From the NCBI RefSeq assembly GCF_030816895.1, contig NZ_JAUSYL010000001.1, forward strand, positions 2,666,001 to 2,730,000: a DNA stretch of 64,000 nt, written 5' to 3'. The position numbers and the translations under genes were made by a program. Origin of the DNA: Clavibacter sp. B3I6. GTDB taxonomy: Bacteria; Actinomycetota; Actinomycetes; Actinomycetales; Microbacteriaceae. This document shows positions 44,900 to 54,893 of this stretch, piece by piece. The notes under the pieces are model-generated. The model ran no database searches. It worked only from the letters and a program-made list of their open reading frames with translations, and was not told the origin of the DNA. Positions within the stretch are counted from its first letter, which is position 1, and each line of letters begins with the position of its first letter.

Positions 44900-44961
44900 C
44901 TTGCACTCCCGTAGGGCGAGTGCCAGAATCGTCCCTGGCACTCCCTCACGGGGAGTGCTAG
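44900..44961 (+). promoter_or_regulatory. groEL promoter with two tandem CIRCE operators
   Basis: CIRCE-type inverted repeats with nine-base spacers occur at 44900-44926 (CTTGCACTC / GAGTGCCAG) and 44935-44961 (CTGGCACTC / GAGTGCTAG). The first contains the -35 TTGCAC (44901-44906) and overlaps the -10 CAGAAT (44924-44929; 17-base spacer). HrcA binding here would block polymerase directly and release on heat shock. Confidence 0.92.
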
Positions 44962-45005
44962 ACGACTGCCTTTTTCCTGACGTCCGGGAGGGACGAGAGA
45001 TACAC

Positions 45006-46625
45006 ATGGCTAAGATCATCGCTTTTGACGAAGAAGCCCGCCGCGGCCTCGAGCGCGGCCTGAACATCCTGGCCGACGCGGTCCGCGTGACCCTCGGCCC
45101 GCGTGGCCGCAACGTCGTCCTGGAGAAGAAGTGGGGCGCCCCCACCATCACGAACGACGGCGTGTCCATCGCCAAGGAGATCGAGCTCGACGACCCGTTC
45201 GAGAAGATCGGCGCGGAGCTCGTCAAGGAGGTCGCCAAGAAGACCGACGACGTCGCCGGTGACGGCACGACCACCGCGACCGTCCTCGCGCAGGCCCTGG
45301 TCCGCGAGGGCCTCCGCAACGTCGCCGCGGGCGCCGACCCCATCAGCCTCAAGCGCGGCATCGAGAAGGCCGTCGCCGCCGTCACGGAGGAGCTGAAGCT
45401 CGCCGCGAAGGAGATCGAGACCAAGGAGGAGATCGCCGCCACCGCGTCCATCTCCGCCGGCGACTCCACCATCGGCGCGATCATCGCCGAGGCGATCGAC
45501 AAGGTCGGCAAGGAGGGCGTCGTCACCGTCGAGGAGTCGAACACCTTCGGCACCGAGCTCGAGCTCACCGAGGGCATGCGCTTCGACAAGGGCTACCTGT
45601 CGCAGTACTTCGTCACCGACCCCGAGCGCCAGGAGGCTGTGTTCGAGGACGCGTACATCCTGATCGTCAACTCGAAGATCTCGAACATCAAGGACCTGCT
45701 GCCGATCGTCGACAAGGTCATCCAGTCGGGCAAGCAGCTCCTCATCATCGCGGAGGACGTCGACGGCGAGGCCCTGGCCACGCTCGTCGTGAACAAGATC
45801 CGCGGCATCTTCAAGTCGGTCGCCGTCAAGGCCCCCGGCTTCGGCGACCGCCGCAAGGCGCAGCTGCAGGACATCGCCATCCTCTCGGGTGGCCAGGTCA
45901 TCGCCGAGGAGGTCGGCCTCAAGCTCGAGAACGTCACCCTCGACCTGCTCGGCACGGCCCGCAAGGTCGTCATCACCAAGGACGAGACCACGATCGTCGA
46001 CGGCGGCGGCGACGCCACCGAGATCGCGGCCCGCGTGCAGCAGATCCGCAACGAGATCTCCAACACCGACAGCGACTACGACCGCGAGAAGCTCCAGGAG
46101 CGCCTCGCGAAGCTCGCGGGCGGCGTGGCGGTCATCAAGGCCGGCGCGGCGACCGAGGTCGAGCTCAAGGAGCGCAAGCACCGCATCGAGGACGCCGTGC
46201 GCAACGCGAAGGCCGCCGTCGAGGAGGGCATCGTCGCCGGTGGTGGCGTCGCCCTCATCCAGGCCGGCAAGCTCGCCTTCGAGAAGCTCCAGCTCGAGGG
46301 CGACGAGGCCACCGGCGCGAACATCGTCCGCGTCGCGGTCGACGCTCCGCTCAAGCAGATCGCCCTCAACGCGGGCCTCGAGCCCGGCGTCGTGGCCGAG
46401 CGCGTCCGCAACCTCCCCTCGGGTCACGGCCTCAACGCCGCCACGGGTGAGTACGTCGACATGCTCGCCGCGGGGATCAACGACCCGGTGAAGGTCACGC
46501 GCTCGGCTCTGCTGAACGCCGCGTCCATCGCCGGTCTGTTCCTCACGACCGAGGCGGTCGTCGCCGACAAGCCCGAGAAGAACCCGGCCCCGGCCGGCGA
46601 CCCCACGGGTGGCATGGACTTCTAG
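45006..46625 (+). CDS. groEL: 60 kDa chaperonin GroEL
   Basis: The 539-residue ATP-driven folding chaperone has its characteristic segments: VTLGPRGRNVVLEKKWGAPT, the ATP motif VAGDGTTTATVLAQ, ELTEGMRFDKGYLSQYF and the C-terminal GGMDF tail. No groES is adjacent, so this is a monocistronic copy of the GroEL2 type common in actinobacteria. The ATG at 45006 follows GGGAGGGA. CIRCE elements upstream indicate HrcA control. Confidence 0.97.
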   Translation: MAKIIAFDEEARRGLERGLNILADAVRVTLGPRGRNVVLEKKWGAPTITNDGVSIAKEIELDDPFEKIGAELVKEVAKKTDDVAGDGTTTATVLAQALVREGLRNVAAGADPISLKRGIEKAVAAVTEELKLAAKEIETKEEIAATASISAGDSTIGAIIAEAIDKVGKEGVVTVEESNTFGTELELTEGMRFDKGYLSQYFVTDPERQEAVFEDAYILIVNSKISNIKDLLPIVDKVIQSGKQLLIIAEDVDGEALATLVVNKIRGIFKSVAVKAPGFGDRRKAQLQDIAILSGGQVIAEEVGLKLENVTLDLLGTARKVVITKDETTIVDGGGDATEIAARVQQIRNEISNTDSDYDREKLQERLAKLAGGVAVIKAGAATEVELKERKHRIEDAVRNAKAAVEEGIVAGGGVALIQAGKLAFEKLQLEGDEATGANIVRVAVDAPLKQIALNAGLEPGVVAERVRNLPSGHGLNAATGEYVDMLAAGINDPVKVTRSALLNAASIAGLFLTTEAVVADKPEKNPAPAGDPTGGMDF

Positions 46626-46632
46626 TCCGATC

Positions 46633-46658
46633 GGGCGGGAGCGGCAGCGCTCCCGCCC
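46633..46658 (+). terminator. First hairpin after groEL
   Basis: GGGCGGGAGC (46633-46642) pairs with GCTCCCGCCC (46649-46658) eight bases after the groEL stop. A second, longer hairpin follows. Confidence 0.65.
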
Positions 46659-46671
46659 ATCAGCACGACCA

Positions 46672-46720
46672 GCACGACGAAGCGGGCGGTCCCTCACCGG
46701 GGCCGCCCGCTTCGTCGTGC
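46672..46720. terminator. Bidirectional terminator between groEL and the WXG100 gene
   Basis: A perfect 18-bp stem (46672-46689 with 46703-46720) lies between convergent stops. Confidence 0.82.
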
Positions 46721-46727
46721 ATGGGGC

Positions 46728-47018
46728 TCAGTGCGCGAACATGCGCGCGTTGCCCTCCTCCACCTCCGCGTACTGCCGTGCCGCGGCGCTCAGGGCCTGG
46801 TTGATGCTCGCCAGGGCCTCCTCGACGCGCTGCTGCGTGCCCTTCCACTCGGCGACCACGCCCTGGAACGCGGTCGCGGCGCTACCCGACCACGATCCCT
46901 GCAGGTCGGCGAGCTGGCCGTGCAGGCCCGCCACCTCCGCCTGGATGCGGCTGATGCTGCCCTGCACGGCCGCCGTGGCCGACAGGACGGCCTCGCTGTC
47001 CACCTGGTACCTCGTCAT
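46728..47018 (-). CDS. WXG100 family (EsxA-like) small protein
   Basis: The 96-residue helical hairpin protein has the WXG turn in LQGSWSGSAATAFQGVV near the middle, followed by a second amphipathic helix. WXG100 proteins are type VII secretion substrates or modules of toxins. No EssC, EccC or toxin gene is seen within the window. It lies downstream of a two-component system on the same strand. Confidence 0.85.
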   Translation of the reverse strand: MTRYQVDSEAVLSATAAVQGSISRIQAEVAGLHGQLADLQGSWSGSAATAFQGVVAEWKGTQQRVEEALASINQALSAAARQYAEVEEGNARMFAH

Positions 47019-47064
47019 GCGTCTCCTCCATCTCGTCGTGGGACGAGCGGAGACTAGGCCGGCC

Positions 47065-48858
47065 TCAGGAGGCGGACGCGGCGGGAGGGGCGGGCGTGGA
47101 GCGGACCGGTGCCTCCGGGGTGGGGAGGAGGGGCAGGATCACGCGGAAGGTCGCGCCGCCGCCCTCGGTCTCGACGACGTCCACTCGGCCGCGGTGCGCG
47201 GCGACGATGGCCGACACGATCGCGAGGCCCAGTCCGCTGCCGCCGGTCTCCCGGGTGCGGGACGTGTCCGCGCGCCAGAAGCGCTGGAAGATCTTCTCCC
47301 GGATCTGCGGGGGGACGCCGTCGCCGTGGTCGCGCACCTCGATGCGGGCCTCACGCGCCGCCTCGTCCACGACGGTCGCGAGCTCGATGGGGCTGCCCGC
47401 GGGCGTGAAGCGCACGGCGTTGCCGATGAGGTTCGTGACGACCTGGCGGATCTTGTTCTCCTCGGCCGACACCATGGCGACCCCCTCGGCGGGGACGGAC
47501 GAGCCGTCGTCGTCGGGGCGCACCGGCACGAGGGCGTCCGTCGCCGTCTCGCCGGGGCGGCGGAACCGCCGGGCCCGGAAGCGCGACAACGTGGCGCCCG
47601 CGAAGGCGATGGGGCCCGTGACGTCGCTCCCGGTGCCCGCGCCCGCGGCCCGCAGCGCCTCGGGTGACATGTCCTGGGTCGGCTCCAGCCCGTCGGCGTC
47701 GAGGATCGGGCCGACCGGGTTCACGAGCACGGGCGGCAGGGCGGTGACGGTGCGCGTCTGCGAGGACGCCATGGCGTCGAGGGCCGCGTCGCGTGCGATG
47801 GGGTAGAGGTCGACCGGGGCGAGCTGCAGCGGCTTCGTCTCGTCGAGGCGCGCGAGCTCGAGGAGGTCCTCGACGAGGCCGCCCATGCGGATCGCCTCCT
47901 TCTCGATGCGCTCCATGGCCTGCGAGACGTCCTCGGGGGTCTGCAGCGCGCCCATCCGGTAGAGCTCGGCGTAACCGCGGACGGAGACGAGCGGGGTGCG
48001 CAGCTCGTGGCTGGCGTCGCCGACGAAGCGCCGCATCTGGTCGATCGTCTTGGCGCGGTCGGCGAAGGCGCGGTCGATGCGGCTGAGCATCATGTTCAGG
48101 GAGCGGTTGAGGCGGCCGACCTCGGTGTTCGGGGTGGCGCCGCCGAGCCGCTGGCTGAAGTCACCGCCCGCGATGGCCGCGGCGGTGCGCTCCACCTCCC
48201 GCAGCGGGCCGAAGGTGCTGGTCACGAGCATGCGGGTGACCGCGGCGCCGAGCACGACGACGGCGAGGCCGAAGCTCGCGAAGATCACGATGTAGGTCGC
48301 GACGAGGTCGTCGACCTCCTCGAGCGGCTTGGCCACGACGAGGGTCGAGTACTCCGTGGAGTCCGGGCCCGTGTTCTGGGAGACGCGGACGATGCCGTGC
48401 CAGCTGTTCTTGCCGGAGTTGTCGGAGAAGACCACGATCTGGTCGTTGACCTGCGAGGCGCGTGCCAGGTCGAGCCCGAAGACGCGGGGGTGCCGGGACG
48501 CGTCGCCCGTCCAGTTGTCGGCGATGACGTCGCCCTGGGCGTCGAGGAGGACGACGAACCACGACGGGTTGGCGCCCTCGACGTCGGCCTCCGTGAAGGT
48601 GTCGGGCTGGGAGGGGTCGGTGTCGAGGACCTTGGGGAGCTGGTTGATGGCGATCGAGAGCTGGCCGTCGAGCTGGGTGACCATCTGCTGCCGCAGCAGG
48701 TACATGGTGCCCGCGCCGGAGACGAGGAGTCCGAGGAGCAGGAGGAGCACGGTGACGCCCGTGATCTTGGTGCGCAGGGAGACGTTGTTCCACTTCTCCG
48801 CGACGTAGTCGTGCACTGGCCGCACCCCGTGTTCCTCGTCTTGGTGACCGTGTCCCAC
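47065..48858 (-). CDS. Sensor histidine kinase with long inter-domain insert
   Basis: The 597-residue kinase has two membrane helices (about residues 30-52 and 188-210) flanking an extracytoplasmic sensor, then HAMP, HisKA (FVGDASHELRTPLVSVRGY) and ATPase domains (NLIGNAVRFTPAGSP, GSGLGLAIVSAIV). Between HisKA and ATPase there is an unusual stretch of about 70 residues, Pro/Ala/Arg-rich. Its partner is the regulator at 48944. The GTG start is tentative; a later GTG at about 48817 is possible. Confidence 0.87.
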   Translation of the reverse strand: MGHGHQDEEHGVRPVHDYVAEKWNNVSLRTKITGVTVLLLLLGLLVSGAGTMYLLRQQMVTQLDGQLSIAINQLPKVLDTDPSQPDTFTEADVEGANPSWFVVLLDAQGDVIADNWTGDASRHPRVFGLDLARASQVNDQIVVFSDNSGKNSWHGIVRVSQNTGPDSTEYSTLVVAKPLEEVDDLVATYIVIFASFGLAVVVLGAAVTRMLVTSTFGPLREVERTAAAIAGGDFSQRLGGATPNTEVGRLNRSLNMMLSRIDRAFADRAKTIDQMRRFVGDASHELRTPLVSVRGYAELYRMGALQTPEDVSQAMERIEKEAIRMGGLVEDLLELARLDETKPLQLAPVDLYPIARDAALDAMASSQTRTVTALPPVLVNPVGPILDADGLEPTQDMSPEALRAAGAGTGSDVTGPIAFAGATLSRFRARRFRRPGETATDALVPVRPDDDGSSVPAEGVAMVSAEENKIRQVVTNLIGNAVRFTPAGSPIELATVVDEAAREARIEVRDHGDGVPPQIREKIFQRFWRADTSRTRETGGSGLGLAIVSAIVAAHRGRVDVVETEGGGATFRVILPLLPTPEAPVRSTPAPPAASAS

Positions 48859-48943
48859 GAGGATAGGCGACGCCGGATGTGCGACCGGCCGGGCGCCCAG
48901 GGGCGTCCGGCCGATCAGGTGGTGCGGGCGCGAGCCCGGCGCG

Positions 48944-49636
48944 TCAGGACTTGGCGGCCTTCAGCATGTAGCCGAAGCCGCGCTTGGTCTGGATGACCGG
49001 CTCCGACGAGTGCTGGTCGAGCTTGCGGCGCAGGTAGGAGATGTAGGACTCCACGATCCCGGCGTCGCCGTTGAAGTCGTACTCCCAGACGTGGTCGAGG
49101 ATCTGCGCCTTGGAGAGCACGCGGTTCGGGTTCAGCATGAGGTACCGCAGCAGCTTGAACTCGGTGGGGCTCAGCTCGATGGGCTCCTCGCCGACGAGCA
49201 CCTCGTGCGTGTCCTGGTCCATCGTGAGCTCGCCCGCGCGGATGATCGCGTCCTCGTCGGCGTGCATGGTGCGGCGGAGGATCGCCTTGATGCGGGCCAC
49301 GATCTCGTCGAGGCTGAACGGCTTGGTGACATAGTCGTCGCCGCCGACCGTGAGGCCCGTGATCTTGTCCTCGGTGTCGTCCTTCGCCGTGAGGAAGAGG
49401 ATTGGCGCGGTGTAGCCGGCGGCGCGCAGCCGCTTCGTGACCCCGAAGCCGTTCATGTCGGGCAGCATCACGTCGAGGATGATGAGGTCGGGCTCCTCCT
49501 CGAGGACGGCCGAGATGGCCTGGGCGCCGTTGCCGACGGCGCGGACCGCGAACCCGGCGAACCGGAGGCTCGTGGTCAGCAGGTCGCGGATGTTGGGCTC
49601 GTCATCGACGATAAGGATCTTCGGGCCATCGCTCAT
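48944..49636 (-). CDS. OmpR-family response regulator
   Basis: The 230-residue regulator has a receiver domain with D55 (LIILDVMLPD) and K in DYVTKPFS, and a winged helix (LSPTEFKLLRYLMLNPNRV; GIVESYISYLRRKLDQ). It most resembles the PhoP/TcrX type of actinobacteria. It is followed by its kinase gene after about 85 bases. GATACT lies seven bases before the ATG. Confidence 0.9.
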   Translation of the reverse strand: MSDGPKILIVDDEPNIRDLLTTSLRFAGFAVRAVGNGAQAISAVLEEEPDLIILDVMLPDMNGFGVTKRLRAAGYTAPILFLTAKDDTEDKITGLTVGGDDYVTKPFSLDEIVARIKAILRRTMHADEDAIIRAGELTMDQDTHEVLVGEEPIELSPTEFKLLRYLMLNPNRVLSKAQILDHVWEYDFNGDAGIVESYISYLRRKLDQHSSEPVIQTKRGFGYMLKAAKS

Positions 49637-49700
49637 GGGATGAAGTATCTGCGCACTCGCTGGGAGCCGCCTGGATGCGCAGTGACGCGCAGCCGTGCGC

Positions 49701-51353
49701 CTATCGAGCGGAGGCGCCGGTGATGCCGGCGGCGTCGAGGATCGTGTAGCTGTAGCCCTGCTCCGCGAGGAAGCGCTGGCGGTTCTGCGCGAAGTCCTGG
49801 TCGACGGTGTCGCGCGACACGAGCGTGTAGAAGCTGGCCGAGAGCCCGGACGCCTCGGGGCGGAGGAGCCGGCCGAGCCGCTGGGCCTCCTCCTGGCGCG
49901 AGCCGAACGAGCCGGACACCTGGATCGCGACGGTGGCGTCCGGCAGGTCGACCGAGAAGTTGGCGACCTTGCTGACCACGAGGACGCGCTCCGTGCCGTC
50001 GCGGAACGCCTGGTAGAGCCGCTCGCGCTCGGGGACGGACGTCGCGCCCGTGAGCTTCGGGGCGCCGAGGGCCTCGGAGAGCGCGTCGATCTGCTCCAGG
50101 TACTGGCCGATCACGAGGATGCTCTCGCCGCGGTGCCGCTCCACCAGCGCGCGCGTGACCTCGAGCTTGGCGGGCGCCGTGGCGGCGAGCCGGTATCGCT
50201 CGTCGTCGGCCGCCGCCGCGTAGGTCAGCCGCTCGTCGTCGGGGAGGTCGATGCGCACCTCGAAGCACTCCGCGGGGGAGATGAAGCCCTGGGCCTCGAT
50301 CTCCTTCCACGGCGCGTCGAACCGCTTCGGGCCGATGAGGCTGAATACGTCGCCCTCGCGACCGTCCTCCCGCACGAGCGTCGCGGTGAGCCCGAGGCGA
50401 CGACGCGCCTGCAGGTCGGCGGTGAGCTTGAACACGGGCGCGGGCAGCAGGTGCACCTCGTCGTAGACGACGAGGCCCCAGTCGAGCGCATCGAGGAGGG
50501 CCAGGTGGGCGTACTCGCCCTTCCGCTTGGCGGTGAGGATCTGGTAGGTGGCGATGGTGACGGGCCGCACCTCGCGGGACTGGCCCGAGTACTCGCCGAT
50601 CTCGTCCTCGGTGAGGGTGGTGCGCTTCAGCAGCTCCGCGCGCCACTGGCGGGCCGACACCGTGTTGGTCACGAGGATCAGGGTCGTCGTCTTGGCCTTC
50701 GCCATCGCGGCCGCGCCCACGAGCGTCTTGCCGGCGCCGCAGGGGAGGACCACCACGCCGGATCCGCCGTCGAGGAAGTGGTCGACCGCGTCCTCCTGGT
50801 ACCCGCGGAGCGCCCAGCCGTCCTGCACGAGCGCCATGTCGTGCGGGGTGCCGGGCGTGTAGCCGGCGAGGTCCTCGGCGGGCCAGCCGATCTTCACGAG
50901 CTCCTGCTTGAGCTGGCCGCGCGCCCACGCCTGCACGCGGTACGTGGAGGCGTCGACGCGCTCGGTGAGGAGCGGCGCGATGCGTCGGGCGCTCGCGATC
51001 TCGGAGAGGACCGCGGACTCCGTGCTGGAGATCTGCAGCTCGCCGTCGGCGTCGCGGCCGATCACGAGGCGCCCGTAGCGGCCCACGGTGTCCGTGACGT
51101 CGACCGTCACGGACTGCGGGACGGGGAAGCGCGAGTAGCGCTCGAGCGTGGCGAGCATGTCCTCGGCCGTGTGGCCGGCGGCGCGCGCGTTCCACAGCCC
51201 GAGCCGGGTGATCCGGTACGTGTGGATGTGCTCCGGCGCCCGCTCCAGCTCGGCGAACACGGCGAGGTCGTGGCGCGCGTCCTCGGCGTCCGCGTGGGCG
51301 ATCTCGAGGAGGACGGTGCGATCGCTCTGGACGATGAGGGGGCCGTCGGACAT
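49701..51353 (-). CDS. XPB-type DNA repair helicase
   Basis: The 550-residue superfamily 2 helicase has Walker A LPCGAGKT, DEVH box YDEVHLLP, LTATLVRED and a C-terminal VSGSFGSRQEEAQRLGRLLRP (motif VI). It matches bacterial XPB (ERCC3), a 3'-5' helicase of nucleotide excision. TAGGCT seven bases before ATG 51353 supports that start. The partner gene upstream is as in mycobacteria. Confidence 0.93.
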   Translation of the reverse strand: MSDGPLIVQSDRTVLLEIAHADAEDARHDLAVFAELERAPEHIHTYRITRLGLWNARAAGHTAEDMLATLERYSRFPVPQSVTVDVTDTVGRYGRLVIGRDADGELQISSTESAVLSEIASARRIAPLLTERVDASTYRVQAWARGQLKQELVKIGWPAEDLAGYTPGTPHDMALVQDGWALRGYQEDAVDHFLDGGSGVVVLPCGAGKTLVGAAAMAKAKTTTLILVTNTVSARQWRAELLKRTTLTEDEIGEYSGQSREVRPVTIATYQILTAKRKGEYAHLALLDALDWGLVVYDEVHLLPAPVFKLTADLQARRRLGLTATLVREDGREGDVFSLIGPKRFDAPWKEIEAQGFISPAECFEVRIDLPDDERLTYAAAADDERYRLAATAPAKLEVTRALVERHRGESILVIGQYLEQIDALSEALGAPKLTGATSVPERERLYQAFRDGTERVLVVSKVANFSVDLPDATVAIQVSGSFGSRQEEAQRLGRLLRPEASGLSASFYTLVSRDTVDQDFAQNRQRFLAEQGYSYTILDAAGITGASAR

Positions 51354-51373
51354 GCCCGCCAGCCTAGGCGCGC

Positions 51374-53260
51374 TCACCCGGGCGTCGGCCCGGGGGAGAG
51401 GGACACGATGCTCGACAGGGGGAGGGTGCGCTCCACGTCGGCCACGCGGTCGCGCGCGCGCAGGCGGCCGCCGGCGACGCTGGCGGGCTCGAGCACGTGA
51501 TCCACCTCGCGCCCGTCGGGCATGCGGACGCGGACGCGGACGGCGGCCTTGGCGCGGATCGCGACTTCCAGCTGCCGCGCGGTCCACGCGGCTCCGTCGT
51601 CAGGGCCGTCGGCGGCGCGGACGCGGGCGACGAGTGCGTCCGCCGCGTCGGGCTCGGGATCGCGGGCGGGACCCGGCGCCGGGGACGTGCGGGGAGCGGG
51701 GGCGATGCGCTCGCCGTCGGCGTCCTCGCGGACGGGACCGAGCCGCGCGGCCGCGAGCGCGCGCTCGACGGCCTCGGGCGGCGCGGCCGAGACGAGGACG
51801 CCGACGGCGGCGCGCGTGAGCCGCAGAGGCGCCAGGTCGCGGTCGACCAGGAGGGTGGCGAGCAGCGTCGCGTCGTCCGAGACGACCGCGGTGCGGGCAT
51901 CCGGTGCGGCGTCCGAGGGCGCCGCCGGGCGGATGCGGAGCCGGCCGAACCGCGCTGCGGTCTCGTCGAGCAGGTAGTCGAGCGGCTGGGGGATGCCCGT
52001 CAGCGAGATCCCCGCGAGGAAGGAGCGGACGGCGTCGACGGTCTGGCCCGAGGCGAGGGCGCGCGTGACGGAGTCCGCGGACACGCGGTAGCTCGCGGCG
52101 AGGCCCCGGCCCTCCGCGTCCGCGACGGACAGCAGGCGCGACTCGACGGCGGGATCCAGCGGACCGGGCGAGACGATCGTGAGGTCGTGCTGCAGGTAGA
52201 CCCGGTCCACCTCCGCGGGGAGGTGCGGCGCGAGCGCGGCGGCGGCCGCCTCGGGGCCGGAGGTGAGGAGCGCGCGGCCGGCGGAGCTCGGCACGTCCCC
52301 CGTGGTGATGCCGAGGAGGCCGGCGTCGCGCGTGAAGGCGGTGATGCGCGCGCCGATCCACGCGGATCCGCCGGGGAAGCGCCAGAGCACGCTGTCGAGG
52401 AGGCCGGCGCCCCACGACGCGTCGGCGCGCTCGGCGAGGATGCTGCGGGTCGCGGGCGCCAGCGCCTCGAGCCAGGACGCGGCGAGGGCCTCCCACCGGG
52501 CGGGGGTCGGGAGGCCCGACCAGACGTCGGAGGCGACGGCTGCGGACCACGTGCGGCCCGTGCGGGCGACGAGGCCGGCGCGGGCGGCGATCGACAGGAC
52601 GACCGGCACGTCGTCGACGTCGGCGCCGAGCGCGGCCGCCAGCCGTCGCGCGTCGGGGAGCGACATGCCGCCGCGGCTGAGCTCGCGGGCGGGTTCGTGC
52701 AGGAGCGCGTCGACGAGCGCGGCGACGGAGACGACGGCGGCGAAGGCGCTCTCGCCGGCGCGTCGGTCGACCTCCGCGGGGTCGGTGCGCGGGACGGCGG
52801 CGAGGGGAGCGGGAGGGTCGAGGCGCGCGAGCGCGTCGGCGCCGGGCAGGCCCTCGGCGGGCCAGGCCGCGAGCACGGCCGCGACCTCGGGATGCATCGT
52901 GATGCCGTCGTGGTCGAGGTCGGCGAGGAGCGTGGACGCGGCGCGGGCGGCGGCGTCCGCCAGCTCCCGCTCGTCGCGCGGCTCCTCGCCCGAGCGCCGC
53001 GCGACGGCGTCGCGGACGGAGTCGAGCGGGACGCGGCGTGCGGTGGCGCCCTCCGCGGCGGCGACCGCGAGCACGGCCAACGCGGGGCGGTCGAGCTGCT
53101 CGAGGGCCTCGGCGACGGCCTCCGGGGCGAGCAGCGCGTCCGCGAGGTCGAAGAGGTCGGCGATGCGGGCGGCGTCGATCCCGCGGTCGCGGACGAGGGC
53201 GGCCAGGGCGTCGTCGTCGAGCGCGCGCAGGCGGGACGCGAGCACCAGGGCGTCGGTCAT
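51374..53260 (-). CDS. Helicase-associated (XPB/Ssl2 N-terminal-like) protein
   Basis: The 628-residue protein precedes the XPB gene and has the conserved helicase-associated C-terminal domain (YLQHDLTIVSPGPLDPAVES). The long N-terminal half is Ala-rich and helical. The same gene order occurs in mycobacteria. It probably assists XPB, but its biochemical role is not defined. Confidence 0.8.
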   Translation of the reverse strand: MTDALVLASRLRALDDDALAALVRDRGIDAARIADLFDLADALLAPEAVAEALEQLDRPALAVLAVAAAEGATARRVPLDSVRDAVARRSGEEPRDERELADAAARAASTLLADLDHDGITMHPEVAAVLAAWPAEGLPGADALARLDPPAPLAAVPRTDPAEVDRRAGESAFAAVVSVAALVDALLHEPARELSRGGMSLPDARRLAAALGADVDDVPVVLSIAARAGLVARTGRTWSAAVASDVWSGLPTPARWEALAASWLEALAPATRSILAERADASWGAGLLDSVLWRFPGGSAWIGARITAFTRDAGLLGITTGDVPSSAGRALLTSGPEAAAAALAPHLPAEVDRVYLQHDLTIVSPGPLDPAVESRLLSVADAEGRGLAASYRVSADSVTRALASGQTVDAVRSFLAGISLTGIPQPLDYLLDETAARFGRLRIRPAAPSDAAPDARTAVVSDDATLLATLLVDRDLAPLRLTRAAVGVLVSAAPPEAVERALAAARLGPVREDADGERIAPAPRTSPAPGPARDPEPDAADALVARVRAADGPDDGAAWTARQLEVAIRAKAAVRVRVRMPDGREVDHVLEPASVAGGRLRARDRVADVERTLPLSSIVSLSPGPTPG

Positions 53261-53270
53261 GGTCGTCCCG

Positions 53271-53540
53271 CTAGCGGGACGGGCCGTCCACGCGACGACG
53301 GCGACGGACGCTGATGACCAGGATCGCGATGAAGAGGAGTGCGGCGATGGGGATGCCGACGGCCGGCAGCAGCAGGATGACCTGCCAGAGGGGCGTGCTG
53401 TACTCGGCCGCGTCGACCGCGATGAGCGGGGCCAGCAGGATCGCGAGGATGCTCAGGACGGCGATCAGCAGGATCCCGGCGAGCATGTACGCGAGGATGC
53501 GCTCGGCCCGTCCCTCGCTCGGTGCGGTCTCGGATGCCAT
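53271..53540 (-). CDS. Small two-pass membrane protein
   Basis: The 89-residue product has two hydrophobic segments (LAYMLAGILLIAVLSILAIL and WQVILLLPAVGIPIAALLFI) and an Arg-rich C-terminus. TAGTCT lies six bases before the ATG. I do not recognise the family. It may be cotranscribed with the helicase pair. Confidence 0.7.
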   Translation of the reverse strand: MASETAPSEGRAERILAYMLAGILLIAVLSILAILLAPLIAVDAAEYSTPLWQVILLLPAVGIPIAALLFIAILVISVRRRRRVDGPSR

Positions 53541-53694
53541 CCGCCCAGACTACGCGGTGGCACGCCCGGGCGCGTCGCGGGGAACCGGCCCGGGTCGGGC
53601 CCCGCCGCCGCCCCGCGACGCCTGGGGACCGGGCGAATAGACTGGACCGCCCACCAGCACATCGAGCCCCTCCGGGGCGAGGGAAGAGGATCGC

Positions 53695-54070
53695 ATGCCC
53701 ACCGGCAAGGTGAAGTTCTACGACGAGGACAAGGGGTTCGGGTTCATCAGCTCGGACGACGGCCAGGAGGTCTTCCTGCACGCGTCGGCCCTGCCCTCGG
53801 GCGTCGCCGGCGTGAAGGCCGGCACCCGGCTCGAGTTCGGCGTCGCCGACGGCAAGCGCGGCGCGCAGGCCCTCTCGGCGCGGATCCTCGACGCCCCGCC
53901 CTCGCTGGTCCGCATGTCCCGCAAGCCCGCCGACGACATGGCCGTCATCGTCGAGGACCTCGTGAAGGTGCTCGACGGCATCGGCACGAACCTCAAGCGC
54001 GGCCGCTACCCGGACGACGCCCACAGCCGGAAAATCGCCGCGCTGCTGCGCCGCGTCGCGGAGGAGCTCG

Positions 54071-54078
<8 letters not shown>
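53695..54078 (+). CDS. Cold-shock domain protein with C-terminal helical extension
   Basis: The 127-residue protein is a cold-shock domain (residues 1-66; KGFGFI, VFLHASAL) followed by about 60 helical residues (DDMAVIVEDLVKVLDGIG). It resembles CspB of actinobacteria. A -10-like TAGACT lies at 53638-53643, giving a leader of about 50 bases. Its stop overlaps the next gene's start. Confidence 0.88.
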
Positions 54079-54814
<736 letters not shown>

Positions 54815-54824
54815 CCCGCACCCC

Positions 54825-54878
54825 GCATGACGACGACGACGGCGGCGGCCCCCGAGGGGACCGCCGCCGTCGTCATGC
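54825..54878. terminator. Bidirectional terminator between the DUF3027 gene and serC
   Basis: GCATGACGACG and a GACGGCGGCGG segment pair with CCGCCGCCGTCGTCATGC across a GC-rich loop, with a six-base bulge. The hairpin lies between convergent genes. Confidence 0.75.
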
Positions 54879-54893
54879 ACGGGAGGGACGGGA

